Part shown: in pieces, positions 1 to 8,753 of the stretch
How the letters are laid out: the number at the start of each line of letters is the position of its first letter
How positions within the stretch are numbered: position 1 is the stretch's first letter
NCBI GenBank assembly: GCA_900116485.1
Contig: FPAX01000003.1
Span: forward strand, 62,001 to 126,000
Origin: Selenomonas sp. GACV-9
GTDB taxonomy: Bacteria > Bacillota > Negativicutes > Selenomonadales > Selenomonadaceae
Direction of reading: 5' to 3'
Length of the DNA: 64,000 nucleotides
Program-made: the position numbers and the translations under genes
The notes under the pieces: model-generated
Told to the model about the DNA's origin: nothing
What the model saw: only the letters and a program-made list of their open reading frames with translations
The model's database searches: none

Positions 1-388
1 CGCGATCGACATAGCCACGGTCATACGGTGCCAGCCCCCAAAGGAGCTGATGCTGGATGCAGGCCGCCAGCTGACCGCCTGCACCATCTGTCCTATAGCA
101 ATAGGTCTCAGGGCCGCGGCCGCCCCCGGCATTTACGTGGATGCTGACAAAGACATCTGCTCCCCACTGATTCGCCATGTCGACAACACAAGGATAGCCT
201 GGATTTTCACCACTTAGATTATGACTCTGCAGCAGCTTTACAGCGCAACCAGCCAATTCCAGATACCTGCCACATAAACTGCCATAAGTCAGCGCCAGAT
301 TGCACTCGCGCAGCTGCAGCCGCGGATGTGAAAAACCCGAATCAGGATTACCGCCCAAGGCATGGCCGGGATTCAAAAAAACACGCAT
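1..388 (-). CDS. N-acetylmuramoyl-L-alanine amidase, C-terminus cut by window edge
   Basis: This is the start of an Amidase_3-type zinc amidase, which cleaves the bond between N-acetylmuramic acid and L-alanine in peptidoglycan. I translated it by hand because it runs off the left edge. It opens MRVFLNPGHALGGNPDSG and continues through RECNLAL to VFVSIHVNAGG. The NPGH histidine, the glutamate in RECN and the SIHVN histidine match the three zinc ligands of the family. There is no signal peptide, so it may act in a phage-like or specialised role, or be exported another way. The ATG at 388 is preceded by a purine-rich GAGAGAG. It is divergent from the XRE regulator at 578. About 129 residues are visible. 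Confidence 0.8.
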   Translation of the reverse strand, partial: MRVFLNPGHALGGNPDSGFSHPRLQLRECNLALTYGSLCGRYLELAGCAVKLLQSHNLSGENPGYPCVVDMANQWGADVFVSIHVNAGGGRGPETYCYRTDGAGGQLAACIQHQLLWGLAPYDRGYVDR

Positions 389-577
389 AAGTTTTCTCTC
401 TCAAATTTAATAAACTGGTAAATAATACGAATTTCGACTAAAAAACTCGCAAAATCTACATACATTATATAGCGCTCCATACGCGTTGTCTAGTATTTTC
501 TACCAATTTCCTCGTATATTCTCGCATATATTAGAAGAATATGATAGAATAATAACCTGAAAGGAGCGTGTTACAAT

Positions 578-931
578 ATGACAGACGACCCTAAAAACCT
601 GATCACTAAGGAGCCATTCCATCTGCGCCTGCATCGCCTGCGTGAAGAACGCCGGCTTACCCAGAGTGAAGTTGCTGCCGCTTGCAATGTCAAAGCCAGC
701 AGCTATAGCAACTGGGAACAAGGCCGCTCACTACCCAGCCTCGACCGCCTGCCGATCCTTGCCGAGATATTCCGCACCTCAATCGACTACCTGCTCGGAC
801 TCAAAACTTTTGCCCCCGACACCGAAAAGCTCCTGTCGCAACTTCGACGGCTTGATGATGCCGATCTGAAGGCCCTCACGCAAATCGTAGGCTCCATTTC
901 CAGGCATCAAACCAAGCATAAAGACTGCTAA
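578..931 (+). CDS. XRE-family HTH transcriptional regulator
   Basis: This 117-residue DNA-binding protein has a Cro/C1-type helix-turn-helix at about residues 16-70 (LRLHRLREERRLTQSEVA, then SSYSNWEQGRSLPSLDRL and the IDYLLG ending typical of the family). A short C-terminal helical tail follows. The start at 578 is supported by AAAGGAGCG about ten bases upstream, and a possible -10 box (TAGAAT) lies near 546. It is divergent from the amidase across a 189-base AT-rich gap, so it may regulate that gene or itself. The target is unknown. Small regulators of this kind are common both in phage remnants and as stand-alone repressors. Confidence 0.85.
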   Translation: MTDDPKNLITKEPFHLRLHRLREERRLTQSEVAAACNVKASSYSNWEQGRSLPSLDRLPILAEIFRTSIDYLLGLKTFAPDTEKLLSQLRRLDDADLKALTQIVGSISRHQTKHKDC

Positions 932-970
932 TAAAACAATTGGCCATACAATCCCCGAAAAAACATACGA

Positions 971-998
971 AAAAAGACCCCGCAAAAGCTTGCGAGGT
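971..998 (-). terminator. Rho-independent terminator of tRNA-Leu
   Basis: On the minus strand a stem pairing ACCTCGCAA with TTGCGGGGT (one G-T type pair) is followed by six T residues, 15 bases beyond the tRNA 3' end. Confidence 0.75.
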
Positions 999-1012
999 TT
1001 TGATAGCACTAG

Positions 1013-1099
1013 TGGTGCCGGAAGCCGGACTTGAACCGGCACGTTGTTGCCAACGGCAGATTTTGAGTCTGCTGCGTCTGCCAATTCCGCCATTCCGGC
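1013..1099 (-). tRNA. tRNA-Leu (anticodon CAA)
   Basis: An 87-base class II tRNA with an encoded CCA end. The acceptor arm GCCGGAA pairs with TTCCGGC. The D-arm region contains GGCGGAATTGGCAGACGC. The anticodon stem GCAGA/TCTGC encloses the loop CTCAAAA, which puts CAA at positions 34-36, so it reads UUG. A long variable arm (CGTTGGCAACAACG) precedes the T-arm GTTCAAGTCC. The long variable arm and G-C rich acceptor are typical of bacterial leucine tRNA. Confidence 0.95.
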
Positions 1100-1165
1100 A
1101 AAATGACACTTACGTGCGTCATCAACGAATAAAAGTATATCATTCCACCGTTTTTTTGTCAAATA

Positions 1166-1735
1166 TTATTTTTTTGATTTGTCTGGCGCCTTGTCCCAGC
1201 CCTTAGCCTGGACTTCTTCACGAGCTTTCTGCTGGATCTGTTCCCGATACTTTGCCATATCATTGCGCACGGTCTGCATGTCAGAGCGCTTGTAATGGTA
1301 TTCTTTGCAACGGACGTTAAATTCATCGACCATCGCGTTGAAGTCATCGACGGCTTTGCCGTTATATTGATTGATATGCGGCCGCATGGCATCGAGCTTG
1401 ATTTCCGTCATAACGATCCAACGGAGTTCCTCACGCTCGAGAGACGCCGCTCCCTCACGTGGCTTGGAAACCTTCAGCGGCAGTCCCATGGCCTCCTTTT
1501 TCTGCTCGTCGGTCATCTCAGCGGCTGCCGAGGCATCCATATGCTCATAGATTGCCGGTTTGACAATAAATACGACCACCAGAGCAATCATCACATAGAC
1601 GAGCCAGCTGCCGACACCATGGAGCAGCCGCGATACGAAACTTTGACTTTCCGCCTCCGTTTCCGGCTTCTCGTCCTTTACCTTCTCACTGAGCCGCGCA
1701 GCTTCCTGCTGCAGCTGTTCATTCTTATCATCCAT
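1166..1735 (-). CDS. Single-pass membrane protein of unknown function
   Basis: This 189-residue protein belongs to no family I recognise. I chose the ATG at 1735 (MDDKNEQLQQEAARLSEKV) because GAGGG lies seven to eight bases upstream. Longer upstream in-frame readings have no such site. The first 40 residues are charged and helical. A single hydrophobic segment (WLVYVMIALVVVFIV) spans about residues 48-62. The rest is a soluble, largely helical and lysine-rich domain ending DKAPDKSKK. The likely topology is a short cytoplasmic head, one membrane span and an exported or cytoplasmic helical tail. It sits alone between the tRNA and the divergent HAD phosphatase, so context gives no function. Confidence 0.75.
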   Translation of the reverse strand: MDDKNEQLQQEAARLSEKVKDEKPETEAESQSFVSRLLHGVGSWLVYVMIALVVVFIVKPAIYEHMDASAAAEMTDEQKKEAMGLPLKVSKPREGAASLEREELRWIVMTEIKLDAMRPHINQYNGKAVDDFNAMVDEFNVRCKEYHYKRSDMQTVRNDMAKYREQIQQKAREEVQAKGWDKAPDKSKK

Positions 1736-1878
1736 CAGACATCCCTCTTTCTGCCTTTGCGGCAATCCTGCAGCCATCAACATAGCTTTCCAGCTGCGAA
1801 ACACAAATCCTTTTATAGGATAGACAGCCTTTCTTAAAGGCTGATACGAAAACGATAAGAATCTAATAAAAAAGAGAA

Positions 1879-1907
1879 GGAATATCAAAATGCATGTCGA
1901 ATATTCC
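1879..1907. promoter_or_regulatory. Inverted repeat in the 1736-1986 divergent region
   Basis: GGAATAT at 1879-1885 is mirrored by ATATTCC at 1901-1907 around a 15-base centre. It lies between the divergent one-TM gene and the HAD phosphatase gene and could be an operator or a weak hairpin. Confidence 0.35.
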
Positions 1908-1920
1908 CAGTGGGAAACGT

Positions 1921-1968
1921 AGGGTAAATGTCCTCAATTTTTTTATGCTAGCTTGAGGACAGGGTAAA
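1921..1968 (+). promoter_or_regulatory. Hairpin flanked by direct repeats upstream of HAD phosphatase
   Basis: GTCCTCAA at 1930-1937 and TTGAGGAC at 1953-1960 form a perfect eight-base inverted repeat. It is bracketed by two copies of AGGGTAAA (1921-1928 and 1961-1968). The block ends about 18 bases before the phosphatase start, so it would lie in the 5' leader or over the promoter. The symmetry suggests regulator binding, or a leader hairpin close to the ribosome-binding site. Confidence 0.45.
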
Positions 1969-1986
1969 AGAAGAAAGGATGGTTCT

Positions 1987-3069
1987 ATGAACAAAAAGAA
2001 ACTCTGTGCTGCACTCCTGGCAATGAGCTTTGCCTTTGGAACCGGCGCCAGCATCAACGTCGAGGCCGCTACCCGTGCTGAGATTGCTCAGATCAGTGTC
2101 AAGCAGAACGGCAGTGACTTCAAGTACTGGAACAAAGACTCCGCTTCCTTCAAAGCTCTGACGAGTTACGTCAAGGACGTAACGAACAAGAAAAGCCCGA
2201 ACTACATCCCGGTCGAGGACCGCATCGCTGTCTTTGACATGGATGGCACACTGCTCGGAGAGAGAACTCCTTGCTATTTCGAGTGGATGATGTACCTTGA
2301 ACGCGCGCTCAACGATCCTTCCTACACTCCGTCAAAGGAAGACCGCGAGTATGCCAAAGCCGTCAAGGCAGCGATTGACAAGCAGTCCCTGCCGGAGGAC
2401 ATGGAAGGCAAAGAGGCTAAATCGCAGGCCTCCGTCTTTGCTGGCATGACGCAGCCCGAATACGAGGCCTTTGTCCGCGAGTTCATGGAAACGCCTGCTG
2501 AAGGTCTGACGAACCTCAAACGCGGCGAGGAATTCTACCTGCCGATGGCTGAGGTAGTCTCCTACCTCAAGAACAACGACTTTGACATCTGGATCGTATC
2601 CGGTTCCGACCGTGATGCTCAGCGCGTACTGATGGAAGGCGTACTGCCGATCAAACGCGACCACTTCATCGGCACGGACATCATGACGCTGGCCTCTGGC
2701 CAGGGCAATACCGATGGCCTTGAGTACGTCTATGACAAAGACAAAGACGTGCTGGTCCGCGGTCAGTTCGTCCTCAAGGACGTCAAGATGAACAAAGTCT
2801 CCAACATCGCCCGTGAAATCGGCCGTCAGCCGGTTCTCGCCTTCGGCAACAGCTCCGGCGATGCTTCGATGTTCAACTACACCATCAGCAAGAACAAGTA
2901 TAAATCGCTGGCCTTCTCACTTTGCTGCGACGATCTCGAAAACGATCTCGGCAACACGAAGAAAGCCGACAAGATGAGAGCAGACTGCGAGAAGAATGGC
3001 TGGATTCCGGTCTCCATGCGCGATGACTGGAAGACCATCTATGGCTACAACGTCAAAGTTGCCAAATAA
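1987..3069 (+). CDS. Secreted HAD-superfamily phosphatase
   Basis: This 360-residue phosphatase of the haloacid dehalogenase superfamily is predicted to be exported. The first 28 residues form a classical signal peptide (MNKKK, then a hydrophobic core, then VEAA at the likely cleavage site). The nucleophile motif FDMDGTLLG is at about residues 83-91. The second motif region (IWIVSGSD) is at about 199-206, and the acidic motif FGNSSGDASMF is at about 287-297. Between the motifs lies a large helical cap. The order resembles phosphoserine phosphatase-like HADs, but the substrate cannot be read from sequence; scavenging of organic phosphate is one possibility. AAAGGA precedes the ATG. The gene is followed by a strong bidirectional terminator shared with ftsY. 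Confidence 0.85.
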   Translation: MNKKKLCAALLAMSFAFGTGASINVEAATRAEIAQISVKQNGSDFKYWNKDSASFKALTSYVKDVTNKKSPNYIPVEDRIAVFDMDGTLLGERTPCYFEWMMYLERALNDPSYTPSKEDREYAKAVKAAIDKQSLPEDMEGKEAKSQASVFAGMTQPEYEAFVREFMETPAEGLTNLKRGEEFYLPMAEVVSYLKNNDFDIWIVSGSDRDAQRVLMEGVLPIKRDHFIGTDIMTLASGQGNTDGLEYVYDKDKDVLVRGQFVLKDVKMNKVSNIAREIGRQPVLAFGNSSGDASMFNYTISKNKYKSLAFSLCCDDLENDLGNTKKADKMRADCEKNGWIPVSMRDDWKTIYGYNVKVAK

Positions 3070-3105
3070 GCACAGGCTTTCGTAAGTCAAAAACAACAAA
3101 CAAAA

Positions 3106-3153
3106 AGCCGGAAGGCTGACTTGTCAAAATCTGACAAGTCAAGCCTTCCGGCT
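3106..3153. terminator. Bidirectional terminator carrying two palindrome near-copies
   Basis: A 21/22-base near-perfect inverted repeat (one bulged base) with a five-base loop separates the convergent phosphatase and ftsY genes. The left flank is A-rich, giving a U-tract for ftsY transcripts; the right flank (ATTTCTTT) serves the phosphatase. Each arm contains CTGACNNGTCAA (3116-3127 and 3131-3142), one base off the window-wide palindrome TTGACNNGTCAA. Confidence 0.85.
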
Positions 3154-3159
3154 ATTTCT

Positions 3160-4074
3160 TTATCCTTCGAACAATGCCTTGGCAAAGTCATCGGCGTTGA
3201 AGGGACGCAGGTCTTCGACGCCCTCGCCGACGCCAATCCATTTGACCGGCATGGAAAGCTGGCTCTTGATACCGATGACGACACCGCCCTTGGCCGTGCC
3301 ATCGAGTTTCGTCAGAACGACACCAGAAATCGGTGCAGCCTTCGTGAAGAGCTCGGCCTGGCTGATGGCATTCTGACCCGTCGTCGCATCGAGCACCAGC
3401 AGTGTCTCATGGGGTGCCCCCGGGATCTCGCGGCCGATGACGCGGTTGATCTTCTCGAGCTCCTGCATGAGATTCGACTTAGTCTGCAGGCGGCCGGCCG
3501 TATCGATGATCAATACGTCGATGCCGCGGGCCTTAGCCGCCTTGACAGCATCGAAGGCCACAGCCGCCGGGTCAGAGCCCTCCTCATGCTTGATGACCTG
3601 GGCGCCCGTGCGCTGGCCCCAGACCTCAAGCTGGTCGATGGCCGCCGCGCGGAACGTATCGGCAGCGGCGAGCATGACCGACTTACCCTGCTCCTTGTAG
3701 TAGGCGCTGAGCTTGCCGATGGTCGTCGTCTTGCCAGCACCGTTGACGCCGATGACCAGCAGCACCGTCGGGCCTTCTGCTGCCACGCGGGTCGTATCCT
3801 CGCCGTTATTCAGTATCGCCGCGATTTCCTTAGCGAGGAACGGCTTGAGGTCCTCCGGCGTGTTGATTTCCTTCTTCTTGATGCCCTTGCGGACTGCCTG
3901 CATGAGCTTGTCAGTCGTCTGCACGCCGACGTCAGCCATGATCAGCGTCTCCTCGAGCTCGTCGAGGAAGTCCTCATCGATATCGGCATAGCCGATGACG
4001 AGCTTCTCGATCTTGTTCGTCAGGTTTTCGCGGGTCTTGTTCAGGCCCTTTTTCAGTTTGTCAAAAAATCCCAT
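3160..4074 (-). CDS. ftsY: Signal recognition particle receptor FtsY
   Basis: FtsY is the membrane-docking GTPase for the signal recognition particle; it pairs with Ffh to deliver nascent membrane proteins to SecYEG. The 304-residue protein has a short NG-type layout: an N-domain four-helix bundle at about 1-95, then the GTPase. Visible motifs are GVNGAGKTTT (P-loop), the DTFRAAAIDQL insertion-box region, DTAGR (G3) and TKLDGTAKGG (G4 and closing loop). It lacks the long acidic A-domain of enterobacterial FtsY, as usual in Firmicutes. The ATG at 4074 has GGAGG seven bases upstream and follows smc by 13 bases, so the two are co-transcribed. Confidence 0.97.
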   Translation of the reverse strand: MGFFDKLKKGLNKTRENLTNKIEKLVIGYADIDEDFLDELEETLIMADVGVQTTDKLMQAVRKGIKKKEINTPEDLKPFLAKEIAAILNNGEDTTRVAAEGPTVLLVIGVNGAGKTTTIGKLSAYYKEQGKSVMLAAADTFRAAAIDQLEVWGQRTGAQVIKHEEGSDPAAVAFDAVKAAKARGIDVLIIDTAGRLQTKSNLMQELEKINRVIGREIPGAPHETLLVLDATTGQNAISQAELFTKAAPISGVVLTKLDGTAKGGVVIGIKSQLSMPVKWIGVGEGVEDLRPFNADDFAKALFEG

Positions 4075-4087
4075 GGATTGCCTCCGT

Positions 4088-7000
4088 TTATTCTATATCA
4101 TCCAGTTTGACGGACAGTATCTTGGATACACCCGCATCCTCAATGGTGACACCATACATGGTATCCACCGATTCCATCGTGCCCTTACGATGCGTGACGA
4201 CGATGAACTGCGTGTTCTCGGCAAATTCCCGCAGGAAAGCGCCGAAACGGACGACGTTGGCTTCGTCAAGCGGCGCATCAATCTCGTCAAGCACCGAGAA
4301 CGGCGACGGACGGTAGCGCAGGAACGAGAACAGCAGCGCGATGACGGTCAGTGCGCGCTCGCCGCCTGAGAGGGCTGAGAGGTTCTGCCGTTTCTTCTGC
4401 GGCAGCGTCACGAGAATGTCGACGCCAGTATTTAACACATCGTCCTCGTCCAGCAGCTTGAGCTCAGCTTTGCCGCCGCCAAACAACCGCACGAAAATCT
4501 CGCCGAAATACGTCTGAATCTGGGCAAAGGCCTCCTTGAACTGCTTGGTCATCGCCTCATCCATATCGGCGATAAGGCTTTCGAGGTTCTCCTTGGCCTC
4601 GATGAGGTCATTAGCCTGTCCCTGCATGAAGTCGTGGCGTTTCTGCTGCTCCTCATACTCCTCCAGAGCATTTGGATTGACGGGCCCGAGTTCCTTGATC
4701 TTCTTGTCGAGCTCCTTCATGCGGCGATAAACCTCTGGCGGCTCGATATCAAGGGCCTCCTCAAGGGCCCGCTCCGGCGTCAGGCCGTATTCGGAGAGGA
4801 TGGTTTCCTGCCACTCCTCCAGGGCCAGCTGCAGCTTGGTCTCGATGATCTCGAGCTTGTGCACATGCTCCTGGGCCTGATTGAGTTTCCTAGCCGTCTC
4901 ATGGGCATCCTTATCGGCCTGCTGGCTTTCGGTGAGCTTGGTCATGCGCTGGGCATAGATCTTGTCATGGGCCTGCTGGCCTTCAGCAAACAGACGCTGC
5001 CAATTCTCATTTTGCCCGCTGATTTCCTCAAGCCGCGTAACGCTTTCGGTAAGGCCTGCGATGAGCTGTTTCTCCTCGGCTTCATTGTCGCGCAGGGCCT
5101 GTTCGCTACGTTCCTTGTCCTTGGTGCGCAGCAGCAGATGCTCCCGCGAGCGCAGGGCTTCCTGCTCGAGCACCGCCCGATTGACCTCGCGTTTCTGGAT
5201 GTACTCGGACAAGTCGTCAGCATCCTGCTCGAGATCCTCTAGCTCGATAGATGCATCCTCCGCCGCATGGTCAGCCTCGTCAAAGGCTCGCTGAGCCTCT
5301 GTCACAGCGCGGGCCGCCAGCGTGCGTTTTTCCTGGATGCGCGCAAAAGTCGCCTTGATTTCTGCCGCGGCCTTTTCCATCTCGGCCACGGCCTGCTGCT
5401 GGCTGCTCTGGTTCTCCGCCAAACGCTCAAGGCTCACACGCAGCTCAGCGCGATGGACGTTAGCCGCATGCAGGGCCTCCATGGCCGTATCCTGCTGCGC
5501 TGCCGCCGCCTGTTTCGCCTGCTGGGCCACCTCACGGTCAGCCTGCAAAGCCTGCAATCTGCTCTGGGCCTCGGCAAGTTTCTGCCTCAGGGCCTCGATC
5601 TCGCCGCTGCGATTCAGGAAACTTGCCTCCTGATGCTGCCGGCTGCCGCCCGAGAGCGAACCGCCGGGGCTCAGCAGCTCGCCTTCCTTCGTGACGATGC
5701 GCAGCTTATAGTTATGTTTCTTCGCCAAGGCCAGTGCATGGTCGAGGGTATCGACCACCAGCGTCCGCGACAGCAGGAACTCCACGATTTTCGTGTACTT
5801 TGCCTCCGTCTTGACGAGCTCGCTGGCCCAGCCGACGACGCCCTCCTGGGCCGAGAACTTGATGTCCTGCGGCGGACGGGCCACGATGGTCGAAAGTGGC
5901 AGGAACGTCACACGGCCCTGCCGCTCGCGCTTGAGGTATGCGATGGCAGCCTTGGCCGTATCCGTATCCTCAGTCACGATATTCTGGAGATTGCCACCCA
6001 GGGCAATCTCCAGCGCCGTCACATACTCGCGGGGCACATCGATGAGCTCAGCCACAGCACCGGCAACGCCCTTGCGCCAGCCTTCCTGGCACTTGAGCAC
6101 TGCCTTGGCCGCCTTGCCAAAGCCCTCATAGGCCTGCTGCATGCGGGTGAGGAACTGGATCTTGCTCTCTGCTGACTTGGTCTGCTGCGTCGTCTCGTTA
6201 CAGCGGCGCTCGCAGTCGGCAGCCCGATGGGCAGCCTCACGCTGGGCAGTCTGCGCCTGCTGCTGTTCGGCGATGCGCTGCTTGATGGCAGTTTCCTGCT
6301 CGGCAAGCTCTGCCTGCAGCTTTTCCTGCAGTTTGTCAAGTTCCTGGAGCTGCGCTCTTGCCTCGCTAAGACTTGCCTCACGGGCCGCCTGGTCACCGCT
6401 GCCGTTTTCGATATCGCGCTCGATAAGCGCCAGTTCCTGCTGTTTCTGCGTGAGGGCCGCCTGGGCTGCCTCGCGTTTTTCCGCCGCCTCTTTGTCAACT
6501 TCTTTCTGCGCGCGGATGCGCTCGGCGATGCTCTTAGCCTTGTCTTTCTCCTTGGCCAACAGCTCTTCAGCCAGTGCCAAGTCTTTCTTCTGCTGGGTCT
6601 CCTTCTCGGACAGCTGGGCCATATCGGCCACCGCCTGGGCGATCTCGTGATTCAGCTCGCTGCGGCGGCTCAGGATGCGGGCTTTGGCCGCATCGCTCTG
6701 CTCCTGGCGCTCCTTGAGGGCCGCCATCTCCGTCGAGGCCGCCTCGATCTTCTGACGGATGCGCTCGTTCTTTTCGGCCTGTTCCTTGAGCTGCTGCTCC
6801 AAGTCGATGATTTCCTTGCCGAGCTGCTCCTTGCGGGCCGCCACGGCCTTGACCTGCGTATCGGCTGCCACAGCCGCATCGCGGGCTGACACAAGCTTTT
6901 CGTCGTTATCCCGCTTGCGCTGGCTCTCGCGCGTATAGTCCTGGGCGAGTTTCGTCAGCCGGCACTTCTGGTACTCCTCATTGAGCCCGTTAAAAATGCG

Positions 7001-7633
7001 CGTCTTTTCTGCATGACGCGCGAGCGGCTCCAGCTGATTTTCGATTTCATTGATGATGTCCTGTACGCGCACGAGATTGTTCTCAGTATCCGTGAGCTTG
7101 CGCACCGACTCCCGCTTGCGGTTGCGGTACTTCGTGATGCCAGCGGTCTCCTCGAAGAACGCCCGGCGCTCCTCGGGCCGGCTGTTCAAAATATCATCGA
7201 TGCGGTTCTGCCCGATGATGCTCATGCCGTCGTGACCGATGCCCGTATCGGCAAACAGATTGTAAATATCCTTGAGCCGGCAGCGCGAACGGTTGATATA
7301 GAACTCGCTCTCACCGCTGCGGTAAAGCCGGCGGGTCACGACGACCTCGCGGAAGTCCACCGGCAGCGTGCCATCATTGGCAAAGAACAGCGATACCTCC
7401 GCAACGCCCAATGCCTTGCGCGACGCCGACCCCGTGAAGATGATATCCTCGGCCTTCGTACCGCGCAGATTGCGCACATTCTGCTCACCGAGCACCCAGC
7501 GGATCGCATCGGTGATATTGCTCTTGCCACTGCCGTTTGGCCCGACAATGGCCGTTATCCCCTTGTCGAAATCAATGGAAATCTTATCCGCGAAGGATTT
7601 GAATCCATACGCTTCCAGACGTTTTAATTGCAC
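4088..7633 (-). CDS. smc: Chromosome segregation ATPase SMC
   Basis: SMC is the core ATPase of bacterial condensin and works with ScpA and ScpB to fold and separate chromosomes. The 1181 residues match the family's usual length. The N-terminal head has GPNGSGKSNITDAIRW (Walker A) near residue 32. Long coiled coils rich in E, Q, K and A run from about 170 to 1010, interrupted by a hinge at about 500-660. The C-terminal head has LSGGERALTVIALLF (signature) and FSVLDEIDAPLD (Walker B). The start is GTG at 7633 (MQLKRLEAYGFKSFAD) behind AGGCAGGG. rnc, which often precedes smc in Firmicutes, is absent here; a LysR gene sits 16 bases upstream instead. Confidence 0.97.
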   Translation of the reverse strand: MQLKRLEAYGFKSFADKISIDFDKGITAIVGPNGSGKSNITDAIRWVLGEQNVRNLRGTKAEDIIFTGSASRKALGVAEVSLFFANDGTLPVDFREVVVTRRLYRSGESEFYINRSRCRLKDIYNLFADTGIGHDGMSIIGQNRIDDILNSRPEERRAFFEETAGITKYRNRKRESVRKLTDTENNLVRVQDIINEIENQLEPLARHAEKTRIFNGLNEEYQKCRLTKLAQDYTRESQRKRDNDEKLVSARDAAVAADTQVKAVAARKEQLGKEIIDLEQQLKEQAEKNERIRQKIEAASTEMAALKERQEQSDAAKARILSRRSELNHEIAQAVADMAQLSEKETQQKKDLALAEELLAKEKDKAKSIAERIRAQKEVDKEAAEKREAAQAALTQKQQELALIERDIENGSGDQAAREASLSEARAQLQELDKLQEKLQAELAEQETAIKQRIAEQQQAQTAQREAAHRAADCERRCNETTQQTKSAESKIQFLTRMQQAYEGFGKAAKAVLKCQEGWRKGVAGAVAELIDVPREYVTALEIALGGNLQNIVTEDTDTAKAAIAYLKRERQGRVTFLPLSTIVARPPQDIKFSAQEGVVGWASELVKTEAKYTKIVEFLLSRTLVVDTLDHALALAKKHNYKLRIVTKEGELLSPGGSLSGGSRQHQEASFLNRSGEIEALRQKLAEAQSRLQALQADREVAQQAKQAAAAQQDTAMEALHAANVHRAELRVSLERLAENQSSQQQAVAEMEKAAAEIKATFARIQEKRTLAARAVTEAQRAFDEADHAAEDASIELEDLEQDADDLSEYIQKREVNRAVLEQEALRSREHLLLRTKDKERSEQALRDNEAEEKQLIAGLTESVTRLEEISGQNENWQRLFAEGQQAHDKIYAQRMTKLTESQQADKDAHETARKLNQAQEHVHKLEIIETKLQLALEEWQETILSEYGLTPERALEEALDIEPPEVYRRMKELDKKIKELGPVNPNALEEYEEQQKRHDFMQGQANDLIEAKENLESLIADMDEAMTKQFKEAFAQIQTYFGEIFVRLFGGGKAELKLLDEDDVLNTGVDILVTLPQKKRQNLSALSGGERALTVIALLFSFLRYRPSPFSVLDEIDAPLDEANVVRFGAFLREFAENTQFIVVTHRKGTMESVDTMYGVTIEDAGVSKILSVKLDDIE

Positions 7634-7649
7634 GTTTTTCCCTGCCTCT

Positions 7650-8558
7650 TCAATGTTGACGGAAATGCTGCTTGAATTCCTGCGTTTCCGTGTATTCTTT
7701 CATGAATTCCATGAACCGGGCATCGGCCCGGGAAAGATTCTTATTGCCGCCCCAGAACAGCGACACGCTGACACCTACCGACGGAGCCAGCGGCCTGCGC
7801 ACGAAAATCTTCTCCATGCGCGTGACGAAGTTCGGCAGCATCGAGATGCCACTGCCATTGGCGACGAGCTGCTTGATGGTCTTGAGCTGCGACGTGCAGA
7901 GCACGATATCGGGCACATAGCCATAGGCTCCGCAATGATTCATGATCTGACGGTATTGATAGGTATTCGGCTGCTGCATGATGAACTTCTCATCACGCAG
8001 CTCCTGGAACGAGATGGCATCCTTCTTCGCCAGCGGATGCTGCGGCGGCAGGCAGAGTACCATCTTGTCCTGCAGGATGCGCATCGAGTTGTCGAGATCC
8101 TCCTCGACGCTCCCGAGCACGATACCGAAATCGAGCTCGCCGGAGTCCGCGCGCTGCCGCACCTCATCCGAGTCGCTGAATTCCTGTACATCCAGCGTCA
8201 CATCAGGCACGTACTCCCGGAATTTCGTGAACAAATCCGGGAAAAGATAGCCCTCCACCATCGGCGGCACGCCGAAATGGATGATATCCTGCCGGTCCGA
8301 GCGGTAACGCAGCATATCCTTCTTCGCAAAGGCTGCATCCTGCATGATGCGCTGCGCATGGACCAGGAAAACCTTCCCCTGTTCCGTAAGGCTTACATGC
8401 TTCTGGCTGCGGTTTATCAGCATAACCCCCAGCTCAGCCTCCAGCGACTTGATTGCCTTGGTGACTGACGGCTGCGACACATGCAGTGCCTCGGCCGTCC
8501 GCGTAAAGTTCTCGAGCTCGCTGATGGTACAAAAATACTCCAATTGCCGAAACTCCAT
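7650..8558 (-). CDS. LysR-family transcriptional regulator
   Basis: A 302-residue LysR-type regulator with a winged helix-turn-helix at about residues 1-60 (MEFRQLEYFCTISELENFTR, then ALHVSQPSVTKAIKSLEAELG) and a periplasmic-binding-like effector domain at about 90-295. I chose the ATG at 8558 because GGGGGA lies about seven bases upstream and family members begin this way; an in-frame start six codons earlier has no such site. It is oriented with smc and ftsY and only 16 bases upstream of smc, so some smc transcription may read through it. LysR proteins usually control a divergent neighbour, but none is present. The effector and targets are unknown. Confidence 0.88.
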   Translation of the reverse strand: MEFRQLEYFCTISELENFTRTAEALHVSQPSVTKAIKSLEAELGVMLINRSQKHVSLTEQGKVFLVHAQRIMQDAAFAKKDMLRYRSDRQDIIHFGVPPMVEGYLFPDLFTKFREYVPDVTLDVQEFSDSDEVRQRADSGELDFGIVLGSVEEDLDNSMRILQDKMVLCLPPQHPLAKKDAISFQELRDEKFIMQQPNTYQYRQIMNHCGAYGYVPDIVLCTSQLKTIKQLVANGSGISMLPNFVTRMEKIFVRRPLAPSVGVSVSLFWGGNKNLSRADARFMEFMKEYTETQEFKQHFRQH

Positions 8559-8715
8559 CAATAGTCCCCCATACACGCTACCCGACTTGCAATAGCTTCA
8601 TTCAGTTTATTTCCGTTGTGCCAAAATCCCTTATCTATTCTCTATAGGATTCTCATTTGATGCACAATTCAAGATAATATTATTTTATCATAGCCCCAAG
8701 GCATTATCCAGTGAA

Positions 8716-8745
8716 AAAGAGCCTTTCCGCAAAGAAAAGCTCTTT
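8716..8745 (-). terminator. Terminator of the chemosensory operon
   Basis: AAAGAGC pairs with GCTCTTT around an imperfect inner stem (TTTC/GAAA). On the minus strand the stem is followed by TTTTTCAC. It lies just after the receiver gene, the last gene of the cheA operon. Confidence 0.7.
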
Positions 8746-8753
8746 CTCTTCTC

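Noticed and set aside
876..1162. Open frames of 77 and 127 residues running through 1013-1099
   Set aside because: They are translations of the tRNA-Leu gene (GMAELADAADSK-type sequence), a familiar false protein.
3121..4110. 329-residue frame on the plus strand
   Set aside because: Antisense to ftsY with no ribosome-binding site and no recognisable domain; a codon-bias shadow.
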